Assembly (NCBI RefSeq): GCF_002009425.1
Contig: NZ_CP019936.1
Location: 4,726,452-4,790,451 of the forward strand
Source of the DNA: Thiosocius teredinicola
GTDB lineage: Bacteria; Pseudomonadota; Gammaproteobacteria; Chromatiales; Chromatiaceae
Length of the DNA stretch: 64,000 nucleotides
Direction: 5' to 3'
A model generated the notes under the pieces. That model searched no databases and was not told where the DNA came from. It was given only the letters and a program-made list of their open reading frames with translations. Positions 14,457-24,637 of this stretch are shown piece after piece (positions within the stretch are counted from its first letter, which is position 1; each line of letters starts with the position of its first letter). The position numbers and the translations under genes were made by a program.

Positions 14457-16622
14457 TCAAGGGGTATGAACAATCGGAAAGTATTGGTGCTTTGATGCTA
14501 GGGCTTTGCGTGCACGTTCTGCGTTGCGACGATTGCGCTCGAGCTCACTCACACGTTGTTCCCATTCTCTTGTCGGCCAATTCGATTTCTCATCGTGCAA
14601 TCGGCGAATTCGCGTATCGAGATTTTTTACTATCTTTTCGTAATCGGAAACTTCAACTATCTCGTTGACGATACCTGCGACAGCAAGTGGTTTGTTCATT
14701 TGCCTTTTTATGCGCTCTGGCAACAAACCACTTGACCAGTATTTGACATCATCTGGGGCTCCACTCTCCCGCCAATCCGCCATTCGCAATAAGTTCTGCC
14801 AGAACTCGCCGCCATCTTTCTTCGTGAAGTCATAGCTATTGCACCGCCCTACGGCCACATCGAATGCCGTTACGCATTTTGATGCCCCTCGGTTCAGAAC
14901 GATCGCCGAATGATGGGAATCCTCTGTGGGTGTGGAACTGGCGTCGGCATACAACTCTTGCCGCGAAAGATAACGATCGACGACAAACCATTTTCTGTCG
15001 GAGGAAAGACTGGCCGATGCCAGTTGCCAATCCTTGCCCTGGTTCCTGAGAGCTGCCTCGAGTTCTTCGATTTCTTCTGCATTCAGCATTGAAGAAGTGT
15101 ATGTCAGACGGTCCGGCAGCCGTTCAAACGGGTTGCGCACCACCTCGCGCTGGATGTTTCTGCCGGTTTCCGGCGTCGCCGCCGCTTGAACTCCCCAGTT
15201 CGACGAGCCGATATTGTTGCACCCCGATAGAAGGGTGAATTCATAGTCGAGGTCTGGCAGCATGCCGGCGTTCAGATCACGCAGCGCGCCGGTCGGCACA
15301 TCTTCGTTAGAAAACACCTTCGCCAAAGCGCGTTTCAGGTTCGGCAACTTTCTAGGCTTGGGCGAAGGTTGCAGGTGCATGAACTCGTTGTCGAGAAACA
15401 TGCGTTGGCCGAATCCCTCACCACACTTTTCGTGAATATCGAGCGGCACACCCTGCCAACCGAACCCTTCCACGTTGTCGAGCGAGACGGTCATGTCATG
15501 CGGACAGAAGTAGTTGAATATGCGACCGTGATTGTCGCGCATATGCGCCTCTTTTTCCTTGACCGAACTGGCAGCGACGCCCTTGGCCACGAGGTGCTCT
15601 GCGCTCGGGCCCGCGACACGTTGTTCAAAGGTGAGTTGGCACAAGTTTGCGAAGGTTTCGATTCGGGCGCGCTTTGATTGTTGCGGACCAAATGACTGTG
15701 AAGCTTCATGAAAAGGGGTCTGAAAGCTGTACGGCGAGTTGTTGAGAATGAGGCAATCGGCCGGGCGCGAGGGACTGTCTGGACTGTTCGCCGCCAGGAA
15801 GTTTGCGAGCATCGAAACCATCGTTCCCTGGCTATGAGCAACCAGTGTTATCGAGTCATCTTTGGTGTTTGGGCGGTTACGTATCTCGGCAATTAGATCG
15901 GCCAATCGCTGAGCGGCCCAGACGAAATAGACTCGATGCGGATTTTCGTACATCGGATGACTCAGATCATCCATGACATAGCGGGAGATCCATTTGACGA
16001 TTCCCCAGATATTGCCTCCCGGTCCCCACATGTCGACAAGGTTCGACGTGGCGTTTGCGAACACCCCACCATTCTTCGCGAAGTTTTCGTCGAGGCGGTT
16101 TCCGAAGCAATCCTGGTTTTCGTAGCCTTTGCTGGGATCATTGGCACCTACGACATAGTAGGCGTCGTATGGCGCGTCTACTTCTTTGACGTCCCGGCGA
16201 CGCCGTAGTTCATCGCGGTAACGCGCCTGATCTGCGTCGTAGGTCGCTTTATCGACTGCGCGGAACCCCCAGTAGAATGGAATGATCGGGTTGTATCCCT
16301 GGGCTTCTGCGCGCCGCTCGTGGCTGACGACACGGTTGTCTTTGCAGGCCCGCGGCACATCCCATTCACCGGGTGTCAGATCATCACGACCTAAACGGAT
16401 ATTCAAACCCTGACATAAACCGTCTGCTTGCGTCGGGTAAGCCTCACCAACATCGTTGACACCGTGTACCAGGATGATGATCCCGGGCATTGGGCGTTTG
16501 AATCGAATATCTACCTGGTCGGTTTCGCCGACTTTGGGCGTCGTAACGAATTCCTTGATCACGTCACCGTTCTTGCCGGCGTCGCGGACGCGTTTGTTGG
16601 GAGAGTAGCGTTCCTTGCTCAT
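14457..16622 (-). CDS. Type VI secretion lipase effector, Tle3 type (alpha/beta hydrolase with DUF3274)
   Basis: The 721-residue protein starts its hydrolase domain with IIILVHGVNDVGEAYPTQ (about 50) and has the nucleophile elbow LVAHSQGTM near residue 265, the GxSxG-type motif with alanine in the first position. The C-terminal half resembles DUF3274, as in Tle3 phospholipases, and the last 60 residues form a charged coiled coil. There is no signal peptide, as expected for effectors delivered on VgrG. It is sandwiched between vgrG and a probable immunity gene. Phospholipase specificity is inferred from the family. Confidence 0.82.
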   Translation of the reverse strand: MSKERYSPNKRVRDAGKNGDVIKEFVTTPKVGETDQVDIRFKRPMPGIIILVHGVNDVGEAYPTQADGLCQGLNIRLGRDDLTPGEWDVPRACKDNRVVSHERRAEAQGYNPIIPFYWGFRAVDKATYDADQARYRDELRRRRDVKEVDAPYDAYYVVGANDPSKGYENQDCFGNRLDENFAKNGGVFANATSNLVDMWGPGGNIWGIVKWISRYVMDDLSHPMYENPHRVYFVWAAQRLADLIAEIRNRPNTKDDSITLVAHSQGTMVSMLANFLAANSPDSPSRPADCLILNNSPYSFQTPFHEASQSFGPQQSKRARIETFANLCQLTFEQRVAGPSAEHLVAKGVAASSVKEKEAHMRDNHGRIFNYFCPHDMTVSLDNVEGFGWQGVPLDIHEKCGEGFGQRMFLDNEFMHLQPSPKPRKLPNLKRALAKVFSNEDVPTGALRDLNAGMLPDLDYEFTLLSGCNNIGSSNWGVQAAATPETGRNIQREVVRNPFERLPDRLTYTSSMLNAEEIEELEAALRNQGKDWQLASASLSSDRKWFVVDRYLSRQELYADASSTPTEDSHHSAIVLNRGASKCVTAFDVAVGRCNSYDFTKKDGGEFWQNLLRMADWRESGAPDDVKYWSSGLLPERIKRQMNKPLAVAGIVNEIVEVSDYEKIVKNLDTRIRRLHDEKSNWPTREWEQRVSELERNRRNAERARKALASKHQYFPIVHTP

Positions 16623-16642
16623 GCGTTTTCTCTTGGGGGGGT

Positions 16643-19600
16643 TCAGTCGGGAAGGATTTCTATTGCGGCATTGGCAAAGTGGGCAGCATCGATAATCTCT
16701 GCGCGCCCTAGATTGTCAGTCTTACCTTCGAACACACGGCCGTCATCGAGCGTGACACGGTAGTTCCGATTTGCGATAGGGTCATCACTGCCTTCCCAGG
16801 TGAGCACCGGCAGTCGGTCAAACGCACCGGTCGGCGCGAACTCGGGTACATCAAAATGCATGCTGGTCGGCCCACTGAAACTCTTCTTACTCGCATGCAC
16901 GGTAATGGTCCCGGGACACTCCACGGTGATCCCACCATCGATCGTGATGCTCGCCCCGCCGGCGACGGCCAAGTGGACCCTCTTGGCCGCCGCAAAGTCG
17001 ATATCCGCTCTCGCTGAGACCATCGTTAGGTCTTGCTTGGCCTGGAGCTTGAGTTGGTCGCTCTGCGCCTGCATGTCGACCGGGTCTTTGGCCGCGATCA
17101 GGGTGATGCCGGTGTTGCCCTCGCCGGGTTGGATCGCGCCGGCAAGCAGGCCAATCGCCTGACCGGTGTGGATACGTGCCTTGCCACCGACGGCGATGTC
17201 GGTGTCCTGTCCGCTCATCGCGGTGAAGGTCTCGCCGTTGGCAAACTGCAGGTGCTGTCCGGCGACGTTGGCCAGGCCGGCCTTGGCCGCCTGGATGATC
17301 GCCGGGTCGGTGAAGTGCGGCACCTTGTCGTCGGTGACTTTCGTGTTCTTGTTGGCCGCGTCGTTTTCGGCCGGGTTGAGCGCGCTGTGCTCGACCATGC
17401 CGCTGGCGGTCTGGTGCATCGCCGGGATCGGCGCGAGCTTGGGGTCGACGAAGCTGCCGCCGGGCTTTGCGCTGCCGACACTGTTGGCCAGTTGCACGGT
17501 CTGGTGTGTCTTGGCCGCGTTCGACAGGGTGCTGGCCTGGGTTTTGGCCTGGTTGAGCAGGGCCATACCGGCGGTCAGGTCCCCGGCCGGCTCGGCAGGG
17601 GTGCGTCGTGCCCAGGTGCTCATCAGCACGCCTTGCCCCCCTCTCAGTGCGCCGTAGGCATCGGTGCGCAGCTCGGCCCCGGCGCCACGGAAGCTGCCGC
17701 GGTAGTTGTCGGCCTGGTGGACCAGGTGACCTAAGTTGAGCTCGGTGTGGTGCTGGGTGGTCTTGAGCTGCACGCGTTGCTGGTTGTCGGTGTCGTCAAA
17801 CACCAGTTGGTTGTAGCCCTCACCACCGAACGCCTTGGTCTTGAAGCCGCTGAGGGCTGCGGCATGCGCATGGCTGCTCGGGGCTGCACCGTGCCATGCC
17901 GGGCTGTGGCCAGCGGCGAGGTTGCCCTGGCCGCTCGGGCTGTGGTCGGTGGCCTCATCGAATACGCGGGTGTCGGCGGTTTTGTGGTTGTCGCCGCCCG
18001 GGGTCGGCATGGTTCCACCTTCGCCCTGCCCGTTGTACAGGGCGCCGATCACCAGCGGCCGGTCGATATCACCCTCAAGGAAGTCGACCAGCACCTCCTG
18101 GCCGATGCGCGGCAGCCACTGCCAGCCCATGCCGTTGCCGGCCTGGCGGCTGGCAACCCGCAGCCAGCAGGTCAGGCGGTCGTCGGCACGCTCACCGCGC
18201 TGCCAGTGGAAGCGCACCTTGATGCGCCCGAGCGCATCGCACCAGATCTCGTCGACGCCGTTGGGCCGGTCTTCGCCGTGCGGACCGACCACGATCGCGG
18301 TCATCGGGCCGGGGGCCAAGGGTCGCGGGTTGATGCGGGCACCGGTGTCGTCGGCCAGGCGTGGCCGCCACGGCACCTTGGCACGCAGGGTCTCGAAGCG
18401 GTTGCCGTAGCCGCGCTGGCGCGCCAGGTCGAGCAGCTCACTGGGAATCTGGGTGGGAGCAGCTATCGGTGCCAGGGTGTCGCCGGTCGGCAGGTCATCC
18501 CCCCCGAGCGGACCGGTCAGGCGCTTGGCGACCTTGTCGATCGACTCGCCGGACAGGTTGTTGATGCCCACATGGGTCAGCTCGGTCAGCAGGAAGCGGC
18601 GGTTGTCGCCGGTGTCCTGTCCAGCCTGATCGTTGCCCTCACCCTCTTCGAGCAGGTCCAGCGGTGATTCGCTCAAGTCGAAGGCGAAGCCGGGGCGGAA
18701 GGTGCGCACGCTGCCGCGGCCGAAGAAGGTCTTGTAGCGGGCCTCGCGGGCCTGCATCGCCAGGCGCAGGTAGCGGTCGGCCTCGCCACGGGTGGCATGG
18801 GCGTATTGACCGGCGGGCTCGTAGTGCTCGAGGAGCGGGGCATGCTCGCCACCGAAGCTGTGGTGGGTCGGCACCTGGGCGGTGACGCCGCGCTTGGCCT
18901 TGTAGTCGTAGCTGAGCACCGTCATGACGGTGGTATCGAGCTGACGGCGGCTGCCCAGCGCGGTGATGGCATCTTCGGTCTCTTGCGAGTCGGCGCGGTG
19001 GAAGCGGATTGCGCCTTGGGTGTCGGATTGCTCATCGCTGGGGCAGGCGACGCTGTCGGCGAACAGGCGGATGCGGTGGCCGGCCGGGGCGGCCTCATCC
19101 TCTTCGACGCACCAGGCCAGGCCCTCTTCGGCGAGCAGGCGTGAGACGAAGGCGTAGTCGCTTTCGCGGTACTGCACGCAGAAGCTGCGCGGGCGGGTAT
19201 CGGACAGAAACCCGGCGACCTCGTCGGACCACTGCCAGGCGGCATGGGCGGCATAGTCGCCGAACACGAGGTCGATGATCTCGACCACGGTCTTTTCCTG
19301 GAACACCCGGTTGTGGCGGCCGCGCCCAAGCAGCCAGGTCCAGGGCACCAGGGTCAGGCGGTAGCGGGTGAAGCCGCCGTCGGCGCCGAGCTTGTCGGCG
19401 GCGCGCACCAGGGCGCTGCGGCGTGACGGGGTGCCATCGGCCAGGGTCGTGACCAGCGTGACCGGCTGGCCCATGAAGGCTTTGAGCTCAAGAAAGGCAT
19501 CGGTCGACAGGCCGTCGATCACGATTTCGAAACCGGCGGACAGCGCCTCGCGCCCCCACCAGGCTTCCACCAGCAACAAGCCCGGCGCACCCGATGGCCA

Positions 19601-19645
19601 CTCAAGCTCGTACAAGCGCGTCTCCGCGCTAAACAACAGATCCAT
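16643..19645 (-). CDS. vgrG: VgrG, type VI secretion spike protein with DUF2345
   Basis: The 1000-residue protein has the gp27-like baseplate region (about 1-380), the gp5-type OB fold (VVGPHGEDRPNGVDEIWCDALGRIKVRF region, about 440-540), a long linker and a DUF2345 beta-prism (about 700-920). A further 75-residue beta domain at the C-terminus (TWEGSDDPIANRNYRV) looks like an adaptor for cargo. The ATG at 19645 follows GGAAAGAG. The Tle3-type effector gene begins 20 bases downstream, so this spike probably carries it. No other type VI structural genes are in the window. G+C-rich repetitive codon use sets the middle part apart from its neighbours. Confidence 0.95.
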   Translation of the reverse strand: MDLLFSAETRLYELEWPSGAPGLLLVEAWWGREALSAGFEIVIDGLSTDAFLELKAFMGQPVTLVTTLADGTPSRRSALVRAADKLGADGGFTRYRLTLVPWTWLLGRGRHNRVFQEKTVVEIIDLVFGDYAAHAAWQWSDEVAGFLSDTRPRSFCVQYRESDYAFVSRLLAEEGLAWCVEEDEAAPAGHRIRLFADSVACPSDEQSDTQGAIRFHRADSQETEDAITALGSRRQLDTTVMTVLSYDYKAKRGVTAQVPTHHSFGGEHAPLLEHYEPAGQYAHATRGEADRYLRLAMQAREARYKTFFGRGSVRTFRPGFAFDLSESPLDLLEEGEGNDQAGQDTGDNRRFLLTELTHVGINNLSGESIDKVAKRLTGPLGGDDLPTGDTLAPIAAPTQIPSELLDLARQRGYGNRFETLRAKVPWRPRLADDTGARINPRPLAPGPMTAIVVGPHGEDRPNGVDEIWCDALGRIKVRFHWQRGERADDRLTCWLRVASRQAGNGMGWQWLPRIGQEVLVDFLEGDIDRPLVIGALYNGQGEGGTMPTPGGDNHKTADTRVFDEATDHSPSGQGNLAAGHSPAWHGAAPSSHAHAAALSGFKTKAFGGEGYNQLVFDDTDNQQRVQLKTTQHHTELNLGHLVHQADNYRGSFRGAGAELRTDAYGALRGGQGVLMSTWARRTPAEPAGDLTAGMALLNQAKTQASTLSNAAKTHQTVQLANSVGSAKPGGSFVDPKLAPIPAMHQTASGMVEHSALNPAENDAANKNTKVTDDKVPHFTDPAIIQAAKAGLANVAGQHLQFANGETFTAMSGQDTDIAVGGKARIHTGQAIGLLAGAIQPGEGNTGITLIAAKDPVDMQAQSDQLKLQAKQDLTMVSARADIDFAAAKRVHLAVAGGASITIDGGITVECPGTITVHASKKSFSGPTSMHFDVPEFAPTGAFDRLPVLTWEGSDDPIANRNYRVTLDDGRVFEGKTDNLGRAEIIDAAHFANAAIEILPD

Positions 19646-20110
19646 GTCGTTTCTCTTTCCTTGATTACGAAGCAGCCGCAGTTCCAAGCGGCCGAGCAAG
19701 TCTTCGTTGCGTGCGACGATTTTCGCATAGCGACCCTTGGCCGATCACGCCGCCGGGTGTAGTTGGCGAGTTAGATTCGCGTTACACAGAAAGCAGTTAC
19801 TAAACCGGCAATGGGCGGATGCACAATGCGTCAGTGGTCGACGCTCGCGCTGTTGGCGCTGATCGGCACGCTGACTGGCAGCCAAGCGTTGAATCTCTTT
19901 TGTGCGTCTCTTCGTAGATATCGGTAAGCATTGCCGTGCACGGTCGTTCAGCCTGCGATACATCGGGTGATGTCAGCGATAGGCTAGATGCACGATACAG
20001 GTCGCCGTACGGGTAGTATTGGACTATGCGGTGAGACTGGTCGAACCTGCGATGGGCAATGCGAAACAGTCGAGCGACAACCTACTTTGGGATCGGGTGC
20101 TATCCATCAA
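19646..20110. other. Intergenic region between vgrG and the GNAT gene
   Basis: About 465 bases without a convincing gene. The only item seen is a 33-codon frame at 19826-19927 (+) that starts MRQWSTLALLALIGTLTG, like an isolated signal peptide; it has no clear ribosome binding site and may be a gene remnant. It presumably also holds the vgrG promoter. Confidence 0.4.
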
Positions 20111-20617
20111 ATGTTGAAACTCAGGGAATATCAGCTACAGGATGTTGATCAACTCGTCGCGCTCGCGGATAACGAAAACGTGTCGCGCTACATGATCGAT
20201 ACGTTTCCGTGTCCATACACAGAGAAGGATGCGCGCTGGTGGATCGGGCAGGGTAGTTGCGCCCCCGGCATGATCACAAGGGTGATCGAAGTCGAAGGGC
20301 AGTTGGTCGGTGGTATTGGACTGACCGAGCAGGCCGGCTGGCGCGCACATGTCGCAGAAGTAGGTTACTGGCTGGGTGAGCCCTATTGGGGAAAAGGCTA
20401 CGCGACCACCGCGTTGCGACTGATGTGCGGGCATGCTTTCTCCGAGTTACAGATTCGAAAACTGTATGCGACGGTGCTCGCTCCCAATAAAGCCTCCATG
20501 CGGATTCTGTATAGATGCGGCTTTACGTTTGTCGGCGTGCTCGAAGATGAAGTAGCGAAGCATGGACGCTATTACGACATACATCTTTTTGAAAGATGCA
20601 ATCCATTGGCCGAATAG
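20111..20617 (+). CDS. GNAT-family N-acetyltransferase (RimJ/RimL-like)
   Basis: The 168-residue protein has a complete GNAT fold: LREYQLQDVDQLVALADNE at the start, the acetyl-CoA-binding loop GYWLGEPYWGKGYATTALRL near residue 90, and the C-terminal pattern ATVLAPNKASMRILYRCGF. This is the RimJ/RimL type that acetylates protein N-termini or small amines. I chose the ATG at 20111 because the fold starts there; upstream in-frame codons do not extend it sensibly. The gene is isolated. Confidence 0.88.
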   Translation: MLKLREYQLQDVDQLVALADNENVSRYMIDTFPCPYTEKDARWWIGQGSCAPGMITRVIEVEGQLVGGIGLTEQAGWRAHVAEVGYWLGEPYWGKGYATTALRLMCGHAFSELQIRKLYATVLAPNKASMRILYRCGFTFVGVLEDEVAKHGRYYDIHLFERCNPLAE

Positions 20618-20726
20618 GTACTGTCGAACAGCATCAACATGCGGCCAAAACTAGCAGGCCAGCGGTTTAGCAGTAGGCTTTTGCCGGATCGAGCCTGGAT
20701 ATCCGGCAGACCAATGCCGCGTCGAG

Positions 20727-21272
20727 TCAAAAGGCATTCGCGAGCAAAGCGTTACGCGCCTGTGTGATGCGCACAAACTGTTCGTTACTGCCGCCGGCAT
20801 CCGGATGCGCCTTCTGTGCCAATCGTCGGAAAGCCGCTTTGATCTGGCGCGGTTCAAGCTTGCCATCGATCGGCAGCTTCAGGATCTCACGATGTCGTTG
20901 CTCGTTAGCCTGCTTGCACTGATAGGGGCGCCTTTTGTGGCCGCTCTCATCACTTGAGAAACGCGCAAACCGTTCCTTTACTCGCGCTTCAGCGGCCCGG
21001 CGCACTTTCAACGACTCCCGGCGCAGTGCTTGTTGATCTTGCTGCCACCGCTCGCGCGACATCACCATACAGGCTGCAAACCTGATGTGACCCGATACCT
21101 CTAGCTCATCGAGACTGAAGGGTCCCACCATATCGAAAGGCTCATCGAGCCACGCGGACCTGCCGTCGCCGTCAACCTCTACGGTACCGATGCTGACCGT
21201 GGTAACAAGACCATTGGCGCCGTTCCAGATGACCCATTCCTCATCGCCTGCTGCCGCGAAGTTGTCATGCAT
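20727..21272 (-). CDS. J-domain protein
   Basis: The 181-residue protein ends in a short J domain (about 128-181) with REILKLPIDGKLEPRQIKAAFRRLA and the HPD tripeptide, which stimulates the ATPase of Hsp70 proteins such as DnaK. The N-terminal 75 residues are a beta-rich domain without a recognised family, followed by a charged helix. It lacks the Gly/Phe and zinc-finger regions of DnaJ and so is a specialised co-chaperone, probably bringing the N-terminal domain's partner to DnaK. It is divergent from the next gene. Confidence 0.82.
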   Translation of the reverse strand: MHDNFAAAGDEEWVIWNGANGLVTTVSIGTVEVDGDGRSAWLDEPFDMVGPFSLDELEVSGHIRFAACMVMSRERWQQDQQALRRESLKVRRAAEARVKERFARFSSDESGHKRRPYQCKQANEQRHREILKLPIDGKLEPRQIKAAFRRLAQKAHPDAGGSNEQFVRITQARNALLANAF

Positions 21273-21638
21273 GCGTCACCTCCGGGCCCATGGCATCGCC
21301 GTACTCAATACACCACATCACTGCGCGGAGCCCCTTTTGGTTGCCGGTATTGTGTCGAGGTTTGCGACAATCGATAGAAGGTTTGAAAGAAACACAACAA
21401 GAATTGCCCGCTAATCGATGGATTATCATGGGGCAGGCAAATTACACACCAACGGCTGACATAGGTACGCAAGCCCATGAGGTCGTTCACCGGGATACCC
21501 AGCCCGGCGACTGCTATGCTTGTGGCTGCACACGCGGTCGCCGGCAAGCGGCCGCCCGCGCCAGTCAACCGAAAGCCCAGCTCTCCGGTCTGTGTCTGAC
21601 GGTGTCCGTTTTGTTTCACCCAATAGAGTGCGATCCCA
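21273..21638. other. Intergenic region, no gene seen
   Basis: About 366 bases between divergent genes. No protein frame with a ribosome binding site, tRNA or striking repeat is visible. It should hold the promoters of the J-domain gene and of the exported dikinase-like gene. Confidence 0.4.
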
Positions 21639-24584
21639 ATGTCGACCAGCCGTAGCTGGAATGTTTTGTCACCCGCGTTTTTAGTGCTGGCCTTTCTTAT
21701 GTCGTCTTCACAGGCGACCGCAACATCACCACAGGTCAGCGAAGATCAGCAGGCGCTACGCGCTGCAATCGAGCGCATGAAGTCAGCACAACGCGGCCCG
21801 TTCGAACGCATCCGCTGGTTCTGCGCCGACGGTGCGGTGTTGGCGCCGGGCGAGGGGGCCTGTCGCGAACATGGCGGCGGCGTGCAGCACGGTGAATGGA
21901 ACGCACAGACCAAACAACTGCGCGCCGACGGTTACTTCATCGCCAACCTGCTCGCCGATGTGCGAGACGATGACTACGTGGGCGACCAGGCACGTCTCGA
22001 AGACCTGCGCCAACTGTTGCTCGAACGTTTCCTGATCAGCAACGACGACGGCTGGGTGTTCCGCCAGGCGCGTTACTATCGCGGCGCCCTGCAGGCCGAA
22101 GATGAACAGGCTGGTGCGGCGCGCCTGATGCTGGCGCTCAGCGGCGACCCGCGCTGGCGTTCGCCAGCGCGCTATCTGCTACTGCGCGAAGCCGCACGCT
22201 TGCTGCCGCTCGGCGGCGAGCCCCGCGTGGCAGGCCAGGTGCGCCAGCTGGCGATTGAGATCGCCGATGCCGACCCCGGCTTCACCCCACTGCGCATCAA
22301 GATCCATGGCATTCCGGATGCCGGCGATGCCGCCATGGTGCGGCGTTATGCCAAGAGCAAAGGTCGCGAAGCGCTGGGCAAGGAATACGAGCGCCTGGCC
22401 GGCCTGCTCGATACCCTGAATGCCCCGCTGACCACGCTGCGCCAGTTGAGCGCTCTGGCGCGCGACACGCGCGACGCCGCCCTCAAACAGCAATTGCAGA
22501 GCACCGTCAGAAGCCTGCAGGATGCTGCCGACCTGCCGGCACGTCTCACCATCGCAGCGCGCGCCATGGCCGACTGGCGGCGACAGATCGAAACGCAAAG
22601 CGACCTCAAGCCGCTCAGCCGTATGCGCCTGCTGCTGGCCAGCCTCGCCATGGAACAAGAGGTTTTTGCCGTCGCCAACCAGCTTGTCGACCAGCAGGCA
22701 GGTGCCACGCGCGCCACGCAGCTGGCGTATCTCGGTGCTTTGAGCGATGCGCTCTATGGCAGCGGCCTGCTGTCGGAAAGACAGCGTGCGGCGATCGCAC
22801 AACACAACAACGACCTCACGCGAGCCGCAACGCTGGCTGTCGGCGACTATGTCAACGCGCTGCGTTATCTCGCGCGTGTGCCGCAATGGGCGCAGAACGC
22901 GCTGGAGTACCAGTTCGGTCTGAGCGTGCAACGCTGGACGGCACTGACGCCGCTGGCGGCACATCTGATTCCCGATCGGCTACGCGGCAGTCCCCTGCTT
23001 GCCTACACGCGCCTGCTCGATCGCCTGGTGCAGGACGGCAACCGCCTGGTCGGCGTGCGCCACCGCTTGTTCGACGAGGCGGTCGGTACCGGTCTGCGCG
23101 CACTCAATCCCGGGCTGCGGCGCGGCGTGTTGCTGCTGCCGCCGGCCGATGGTGCGTTCCGCCGTGATGGCATCTACCTGTTGCCGTCGACCACGCCGGA
23201 GCTGCCGCCGGTGGCCGGCATACTCACCCGCGGCGAGGGCAGTTCGCTGTCGCACGTACAGCTCTTGGCGCGCAACCTCGGCATCCCCAATGTCGTGATC
23301 GACGAACAACGCGTGGCCGCGGTGTTGAAGCACGTCGGTGAGCCGATTGTGCTCGCCGTCAGCCCGCGCGGCGCAATCGAGATCAGCGCCGACGGTGCCC
23401 AATGGGACGCGATCTTCGGCCGCGAGGCGATCGGCGAAGACGTAGTGATCGAGCCGGACCTGGCAAAGCTCGATCTGTCACGCGCCGAGCCGCTCGCGTT
23501 GCTGGATATTCGCGCTAGGGACTCGGGCCGGATCGTCGGACCCAAGGCGGCCAACCTCGGCGAGCTGCGCAATAACTATCCGCAGGCGGTCAACCCCGGT
23601 GTGGCAATCCCGTTCGGCGTGTTCCGCCAGCTGCTCGATCAGCCGATCGAGCCGGGTGGCCGCAGCGCGTTCGACTGGATGGCTGGTGAATATGCGCGGG
23701 TGCGTGCGATCGATGATCCGGCCGCGCAGCAGCAGGCGGTCAGCAGCATGCTGGCACGCCTGCGCGGGTGGATTGTCGCGGCCGAGCCGGGCGAGGCGTT
23801 TCGCAAGGCGTTGCGCGCCAGGATGATCGAGGTGTTCGGCGATGCCGAGCACGTCGGGGTATTCGTGCGCAGCGACACCAATGTCGAGGATCTGCCCGGC
23901 TTTACCGGCGCCGGGCTCAACCTGACGCTACCCAACGTGCAGGGTTTCGACGCGGTAGTCGATGCCGTTCGCCAGGTGTGGGCCTCGCCATTTACCGAGC
24001 GTGCCTACGCGTGGCGCCAGTCACACATGACCCAGCCGGAGCACGTCTACCCGGCGGTGTTGTTGCTCAAGACGTTCGCATCGCAGAAATCCGGCGTGCT
24101 GGTGACCACCGATGTCGACAGCGGCGACCGCCAATGGCTGACCATCGCCGTGGGCGAGGGCGTCGGCGGGGCCGTCGAAGGCCAGGCGGTCGAAGAGCTG
24201 CGTGTGCGCCGCAGTGACGGCAAACTGCGTCTGTTGGCGCAGGCCAGTTCGCCGCTGCGTGCCGAACCGGCACCACAGGGCGGTATCCGCAAGGTGCCGG
24301 CAAGCGGGGCCGACGTTGTTCTCAGTGCCAATGAGATCGAGCAGCTGCGTGCGCTCGCCGACGACGTCGAACGGCGCTTCCCGATGCCGGTCGGCAGCGA
24401 CGGTCTGCCCGCACCGGCCGACATCGAGTTCGGCTTCGCCGACGGGCAACTCGCGCTGTTCCAGATCCGCCCGTTCGTCGAGAGCCTGCGCGCGCGCCGC
24501 AGCGAGTACCTGATCAATATGGACAGGCAGGGAAGTGACGCCGCCCAGCCGGTGGACCTCGGCGCCGCGCCAGCCACACAATGA
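21639..24584 (+). CDS. Exported phosphohistidine dikinase-like protein (PEP synthase/glucan water dikinase relatives)
   Basis: The 981-residue protein starts with a signal peptide (hydrophobic 13-24, then SSSQATATS). Residues 30-480 are helical and unrecognised. A phosphohistidine swivel domain follows (SSLSHVQLLARNLGIPNVV, with H539), then a PPDK_N-type ATP-grasp domain from about 630 (VGPKAANLGEL, FVRSDTNVEDLPGFTGAG, SGVLVTTDV). Histidine domain before ATP domain is the order of glucan water dikinase, the reverse of PEP synthase. Such enzymes pass the ATP beta-phosphate through histidine to an acceptor. A signal peptide on an ATP-using enzyme is unusual. The next gene, an exported serine hydrolase, follows after 53 bases. 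Confidence 0.8.
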   Translation: MSTSRSWNVLSPAFLVLAFLMSSSQATATSPQVSEDQQALRAAIERMKSAQRGPFERIRWFCADGAVLAPGEGACREHGGGVQHGEWNAQTKQLRADGYFIANLLADVRDDDYVGDQARLEDLRQLLLERFLISNDDGWVFRQARYYRGALQAEDEQAGAARLMLALSGDPRWRSPARYLLLREAARLLPLGGEPRVAGQVRQLAIEIADADPGFTPLRIKIHGIPDAGDAAMVRRYAKSKGREALGKEYERLAGLLDTLNAPLTTLRQLSALARDTRDAALKQQLQSTVRSLQDAADLPARLTIAARAMADWRRQIETQSDLKPLSRMRLLLASLAMEQEVFAVANQLVDQQAGATRATQLAYLGALSDALYGSGLLSERQRAAIAQHNNDLTRAATLAVGDYVNALRYLARVPQWAQNALEYQFGLSVQRWTALTPLAAHLIPDRLRGSPLLAYTRLLDRLVQDGNRLVGVRHRLFDEAVGTGLRALNPGLRRGVLLLPPADGAFRRDGIYLLPSTTPELPPVAGILTRGEGSSLSHVQLLARNLGIPNVVIDEQRVAAVLKHVGEPIVLAVSPRGAIEISADGAQWDAIFGREAIGEDVVIEPDLAKLDLSRAEPLALLDIRARDSGRIVGPKAANLGELRNNYPQAVNPGVAIPFGVFRQLLDQPIEPGGRSAFDWMAGEYARVRAIDDPAAQQQAVSSMLARLRGWIVAAEPGEAFRKALRARMIEVFGDAEHVGVFVRSDTNVEDLPGFTGAGLNLTLPNVQGFDAVVDAVRQVWASPFTERAYAWRQSHMTQPEHVYPAVLLLKTFASQKSGVLVTTDVDSGDRQWLTIAVGEGVGGAVEGQAVEELRVRRSDGKLRLLAQASSPLRAEPAPQGGIRKVPASGADVVLSANEIEQLRALADDVERRFPMPVGSDGLPAPADIEFGFADGQLALFQIRPFVESLRARRSEYLINMDRQGSDAAQPVDLGAAPATQ

Positions 24585-24637
24585 TCAGATCGAGCTGCCG
24601 CCACGCGGCGGCCCGACGTGATGCCTACGAGGACAAC

